Shown piece by piece: positions 60,969-64,000 of a stretch of DNA of 64,000 nt. Under the pieces are notes generated by a model, which ran no database searches, had not been told where the DNA came from, and worked only from the letters and a program-made list of their open reading frames with translations. A program made the position numbers and the translations under genes. The first letter of the stretch is position 1; each line of letters starts with the position of its first letter. This stretch comes from Chitinophaga niabensis (lineage in GTDB: Bacteria; Bacteroidota; Bacteroidia; Chitinophagales; Chitinophagaceae), in contig NZ_FSRA01000002.1 of NCBI RefSeq assembly GCF_900129465.1, forward strand, positions 1,674,001 to 1,738,000, written 5' to 3'.

Positions 60969-62657
60969 ATGAAAAGAACGATCGCATTCTTGCTCTTGCT
61001 GCCCCAACTCCTGCAGGCACAAGGGTTGGCGGAAAAGCATTATCCCAAAGGATATTTCAGGAATCCGCTGAACATACCAATAGAACTGGCCGGCAATTTC
61101 GGGGAACTCCGCCCCAACCACTTCCACTCCGGATTAGACCTCAAAACACAACAACGGGAAAACCTCCCCGTACACGCAGCCGCAGATGGCTACGTAAGCA
61201 GAGTAGGCGTTTCCCATCTTGGCTTCGGGAATGTATTATACATCACTCACCCCAATGGCTACACTACCGTCTACGCACACCTCAACAGGTTCTACCCGCT
61301 GGTGGAAGAATACGTGAAAAGAAAGCAATACGAGCAGGAAAGCTGGGCGTCAGACATTGTGCTGCCCCCGAACCTTTTCCCTGTTAAAAAAGGCGAATTC
61401 GTAGCCTGGAGTGGAAATACAGGAGGTTCTGCCGGTCCGCACCTGCACTTCGAGATCCGCGATACCCAAACCGAAAAACCCCTCAATCCCATGCTTTTCG
61501 GTTTCAGCATTCCGGATACCCGTGCCCCGGAGATCCAAAGGATCGTTATCTATGATCGGAATAAAAGCCTGTATGAACAATCCCCCATAGTTGTTCCCGT
61601 AAAGAACACAAAAGAAGGATATGTTGCCACCCGCCCCCTCGTGAAAGTAGCCACAGATAAGGTGGGCCTTGGCCTCAGCGCGCTGGACAGGCAAAGCAAT
61701 TCCGCCAATCCCAACGGCATCTACGAAGCCATGATCATCCAAAATGGCCAGGTAGACTGCGGTTTTCAGCTCGATAATATCGGTTACGACGAAACCCGCT
61801 ACCTCAATGCCCATATTGATTATAAGATGAAAAAAGGCGGCGGCCCATACGTACAGCTGTTGTTTGCGCTCCCCGGAAATGATCTCGATATCTACCAGGA
61901 CGTATCCGGCAACGGTATTATCAATCTCTCCGATAAACAACCCCATCCCTTAACCATTCGCGTAACAGACGCTTACGGAAACGCCAGCAATGTGCAGATC
62001 ACTTTGCAGCAGGAAGGGAACTCCACTGCAGAACCCGTTTGTGCCAATAAGATGTACGCAGATTCAAGGAATATATTTGAAAATAATCAGGTAGAATTTT
62101 ATCTTGAGGAGGGATCTTTATATGATGAAATCTGTTTCCGGTATCTCGAAATTCCCAACGCCACAGCCTATTCCAGCACTTATCGCCTGCACACGGCACT
62201 GGTGCCTGTTCATTATAGCTTTGGACTAAGGATCAAACCAAACCGCCCGGTTTCCGCAGCACTGCAAAATAAAATGATAATCGTGCGTAAAGGTTTGGGA
62301 GAAAGCGTTTCAGCTACTACCTTTGAGGACGGATGGTATAAAGGAACGTTCCGCGATCTCGGAGATTTTTATCTTACCACAGATACGGAAGCACCAAGGA
62401 TCGCAGCCCTCGGCGGTATCAAACAGGGTGCGAACCTTTCCAAAGCCGGCAGGATAGCGTTCTCCATGAACGATGCCAGCGGCATCAAATCTTACCGTGC
62501 AGAATTAGATGGCAAGTGGATAATGTTTTCCCGCCGCAGCAATGTTTTATCGTATACCTTTGATGAACATTGCCAGCCCGGAAATCATACTTTGACCCTG
62601 ACGGTAACGGATATCGCCAACAACGAATCGACTTACACATTGACCTTTAAACGATAA
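60969..62657 (+). CDS. Exported M23-family peptidoglycan endopeptidase
   Basis: This 562-residue protein has a signal peptide (FLLLLPQLLQAQG). An M23/LytM domain (about 45-180) has all catalytic features: HxxxD in HFHSGLD (H53, D57), YAHL (H104) and HLHF (H158, H160). The C-terminal two-thirds are beta-sandwich-like domains without catalytic motifs (VTDAYGNASNVQITL, GNHTLTLTVTDIANNESTY). It probably cuts cross-links in the wall during growth or division. The next gene starts 6 nt later, so the two form an operon. Confidence 0.92.
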   Translation: MKRTIAFLLLLPQLLQAQGLAEKHYPKGYFRNPLNIPIELAGNFGELRPNHFHSGLDLKTQQRENLPVHAAADGYVSRVGVSHLGFGNVLYITHPNGYTTVYAHLNRFYPLVEEYVKRKQYEQESWASDIVLPPNLFPVKKGEFVAWSGNTGGSAGPHLHFEIRDTQTEKPLNPMLFGFSIPDTRAPEIQRIVIYDRNKSLYEQSPIVVPVKNTKEGYVATRPLVKVATDKVGLGLSALDRQSNSANPNGIYEAMIIQNGQVDCGFQLDNIGYDETRYLNAHIDYKMKKGGGPYVQLLFALPGNDLDIYQDVSGNGIINLSDKQPHPLTIRVTDAYGNASNVQITLQQEGNSTAEPVCANKMYADSRNIFENNQVEFYLEEGSLYDEICFRYLEIPNATAYSSTYRLHTALVPVHYSFGLRIKPNRPVSAALQNKMIIVRKGLGESVSATTFEDGWYKGTFRDLGDFYLTTDTEAPRIAALGGIKQGANLSKAGRIAFSMNDASGIKSYRAELDGKWIMFSRRSNVLSYTFDEHCQPGNHTLTLTVTDIANNESTYTLTFKR

Positions 62658-62663
62658 TAAAAA

Positions 62664-63938
62664 ATGACACATCTTAAAGAAGGGGATATAGCACCTTCAT
62701 TCACAGCCATTGATCAGCACGGTCAAAGCGTATCGCTTGCTGATTTTAAAGGAAAGAAAGTGATCCTGTACTTCTATCCGCACGATATGACCCCAGGCTG
62801 CACTACCCAGGCCTGTAATCTGCGGGATCACCACAGCCGCCTACTCAGCAAAGGCTACGTAGTACTGGGCGTGAGCGAAGATGACGAAAAAAGCCACAAG
62901 AAATTCGCAGACGAATACGATCTGCCTTTCTCATTATTAGTGGACGAAAGCCACGCCATCCTCAACGACTATGGCGTTTGGGGCGAAAAAGAATTCATGG
63001 GCCGCACCTTCGATGGCACCCACCGCACCACTTTCCTCATAGATGAAGAAGGAGTGATCGCACACATCATCCACAAACCAAACAATGGCGACCATGCCGC
63101 AGAAATAATCGAACTCTGGGAAGGCGATGGCGCTGAATTCAAAACAGAACCCGCTGAAGAAGCTACCGCTCCCGCAGAAGCTGCAGACCAGATCTCTCCC
63201 GTAGAAAAAGCTGTTCGCGCCTTTACGCCAAAACCACACCCGGTTCCAAAAGTAGAAGAGGAAGCAGCAGAACCTACTGCCGCCGCCGCTCCCGCTCCGA
63301 AGCCCAAAGCTAAACGTGTGGCTAAACCTAAAGCAAAACCAGCTGCTCCTGCTGCTAAAGTAGAAGAATCACCAGCCGCTGCCCCTAAAGCAAAAGCCAA
63401 ACCCGCAGCTAAGAAAGCTGCCGCTAAACCTGCTGCTAAAAAGGCCGCTGCTAAACCAGCCGCTAAAAAAGCTGCTGCAAAACCCGCAGCCAAAAAAGCC
63501 GCCGCTAAAACTGCTCCAAAAGCAAAAGCTAAACCAGCCGCTAAAAAAGCAGTCCCTAAAGCAAAAGCTAAAACAGCTCCAAAGAAAGCCGCTCCTAAAA
63601 AAGCAGTAGCGAAAAAGGCAGCACCAAAAGCAAAAGCTAAAGTAGCACCCAAGAAAGCAACTCCTAAAAAGGCAGCAGCTAAGAAAGCCGCACCTAAAAA
63701 AGCAGTAGCGAAAAAGATAGCACCAAAAGCAAAAGCTAAGGTAGCACCAAAGAAAGCCGCTCCAAAAAAGGCAGCAGCTAAAAAGGCCGCACCTAAAAAA
63801 GCAGTAGCAAAGAAAGCAGCCCCTAAAGCAAAAGCTAAGGTAGCAGCCAAGAAAGCCGCTCCTAAAAAAGCCGTTCCAAAAGCAAAAGCCAAAGCAGCTC
63901 CAAAGAAAGCCGCCGCTAAAAAAGGGAAAAAGAAATAA
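62664..63938 (+). CDS. BCP-type peroxiredoxin with histone H1-like Lys/Ala/Pro tail
   Basis: This 424-residue protein is an unusual fusion. Residues 1-160 form a bacterioferritin-comigratory-protein peroxiredoxin. The peroxidatic cysteine C46 (TPGCTTQAC) and resolving C51 are correctly spaced, and GVSEDDEKSHKKF and THRTTFLIDEEG are present. It would reduce hydroperoxides with thioredoxin. Residues about 165-424 are almost only Ala, Lys, Pro and Val, in repeats such as KKAAPKKAVAKKAAPKAKAK, like the C-terminus of histone H1 and bacterial H1-like proteins that coat DNA. An acidic hinge (about 150-200) separates the parts. It is the second gene after the M23 peptidase. Confidence 0.9.
   Translation: MTHLKEGDIAPSFTAIDQHGQSVSLADFKGKKVILYFYPHDMTPGCTTQACNLRDHHSRLLSKGYVVLGVSEDDEKSHKKFADEYDLPFSLLVDESHAILNDYGVWGEKEFMGRTFDGTHRTTFLIDEEGVIAHIIHKPNNGDHAAEIIELWEGDGAEFKTEPAEEATAPAEAADQISPVEKAVRAFTPKPHPVPKVEEEAAEPTAAAAPAPKPKAKRVAKPKAKPAAPAAKVEESPAAAPKAKAKPAAKKAAAKPAAKKAAAKPAAKKAAAKPAAKKAAAKTAPKAKAKPAAKKAVPKAKAKTAPKKAAPKKAVAKKAAPKAKAKVAPKKATPKKAAAKKAAPKKAVAKKIAPKAKAKVAPKKAAPKKAAAKKAAPKKAVAKKAAPKAKAKVAAKKAAPKKAVPKAKAKAAPKKAAAKKGKKK
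63340..63930 (+). repeat. Tandem coding repeat of the H1-like tail
   Basis: The DNA is built from GCTAAA/AAAGCC/GCACCT-type triplet blocks encoding KKAAPKKA and PKAKAKVAPKK units. Near-identical longer stretches (for example around 63600-63720 and 63720-63840) suggest duplication and variable length between strains. An antisense open frame through it is a composition artefact. Confidence 0.9.
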
Positions 63939-63958
63939 TCCTGACCCTTCTTAATATT

Positions 63959-63992
63959 AAAAGGCCGTATCACCCCTGATGCGGCCTTTTTT
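63959..63992. terminator. Bidirectional terminator after the peroxiredoxin gene
   Basis: AAAAGGCCGTATCA (63959-63972) pairs with TGATGCGGCCTTTT (63977-63990) around CCCC, with one G-T wobble and T-rich sequence on both strands. Confidence 0.88.
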
Positions 63993-64000
63993 ACGCCCAT

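Noticed and set aside
62969..64000. A 343-codon antisense frame over the peroxiredoxin tail
   Set aside because: It is made of Ala, Phe and Leu codons opposite the Lys/Ala/Pro repeats and has no recognisable protein features. The plus strand has a full peroxiredoxin.
1..64000. Insertion sequence, prophage or integrated element
   Set aside because: No transposase, integrase or phage structural gene was recognised. The only tRNA (18463-18534) has no integrase or repeated tRNA end beside it.

Overview
The window reads as an ordinary chromosomal stretch of a Bacteroidota bacterium, most likely family Chitinophagaceae (Chitinophaga-like). This rests on the gene set (gliding ABC ATPase GldA, ECF sigma/FecR/TonB-receptor trio, STN-type receptor, head-GIN, 2TM, WG-repeat and DUF1015 proteins), on Bacteroidota promoters of the TTTG-N19/20-TAnnTTTG type, and on the rarity of strong Shine-Dalgarno sequences. 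The species assignment is inference. I see no phage, insertion sequence, CRISPR array or rRNA. One tRNA (Arg-CCT) is present.

Layout. 1-2.8 kb: a cellulose-synthase-like glycosyltransferase (cut by the left edge), translationally coupled to a lipoprotein glycosidase. 2.9-7.7 kb: a WG-repeat protein, two small exported proteins, an outer-membrane barrel and an OmpR/histidine-kinase pair. 7.7-9.7 kb: a lipoprotein fusing a GHL10 glycosidase to a zinc amidase. 9.8-11.6 kb: an RNA-repair pair (RNA ligase, HD-Pnk). 11.8-12.6 kb: a GH16 glucanase. 12.7-18.4 kb: small accessory, lipoprotein and immunity-type genes, two of them broken (DUF6194 and SMI1/KNR4). 18.5-28.6 kb: metabolism (acyl-CoA ligase, YceI, PaaN-type dehydrogenase, SerC, DUF1015, an S1/P1-like phosphodiesterase, DUF502). 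28.7-35.5 kb: a TetR-controlled RND efflux operon with a clear operator/promoter and terminator. 35.6-39.6 kb: an SGNH esterase, AIM24, and a glycine/arginine-rich tail fused to a 2H phosphoesterase. 39.7-45.2 kb: sigma/FecR/TonB receptor, GIN lipoprotein and a small exported protein. 45.7-54.5 kb: KorA, DUF6134, oxidoreductase plus MFS transporter, Nth, FtsB/DivIC, enolase, GldA. 54.8-60.0 kb: a five-gene envelope ABC system. 60.4-64 kb: DUF4332, an M23 peptidase, and a BCP peroxiredoxin with a histone H1-like tail.

The best candidate for an undescribed system is the five-gene cluster at 54851-60008. It has a cytosolic coiled-coil protein, a membrane-anchored coiled-coil protein, a membrane-anchored periplasmic protein ending in an OmpA peptidoglycan-binding domain, an ABC permease and an ABC ATPase. 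Other unusual architectures are the GHL10-amidase fusion, the peroxiredoxin with an H1-like tail, and the RGG-like tail on a 2H phosphoesterase. All functional statements come from reading motifs by eye. No database search was run.
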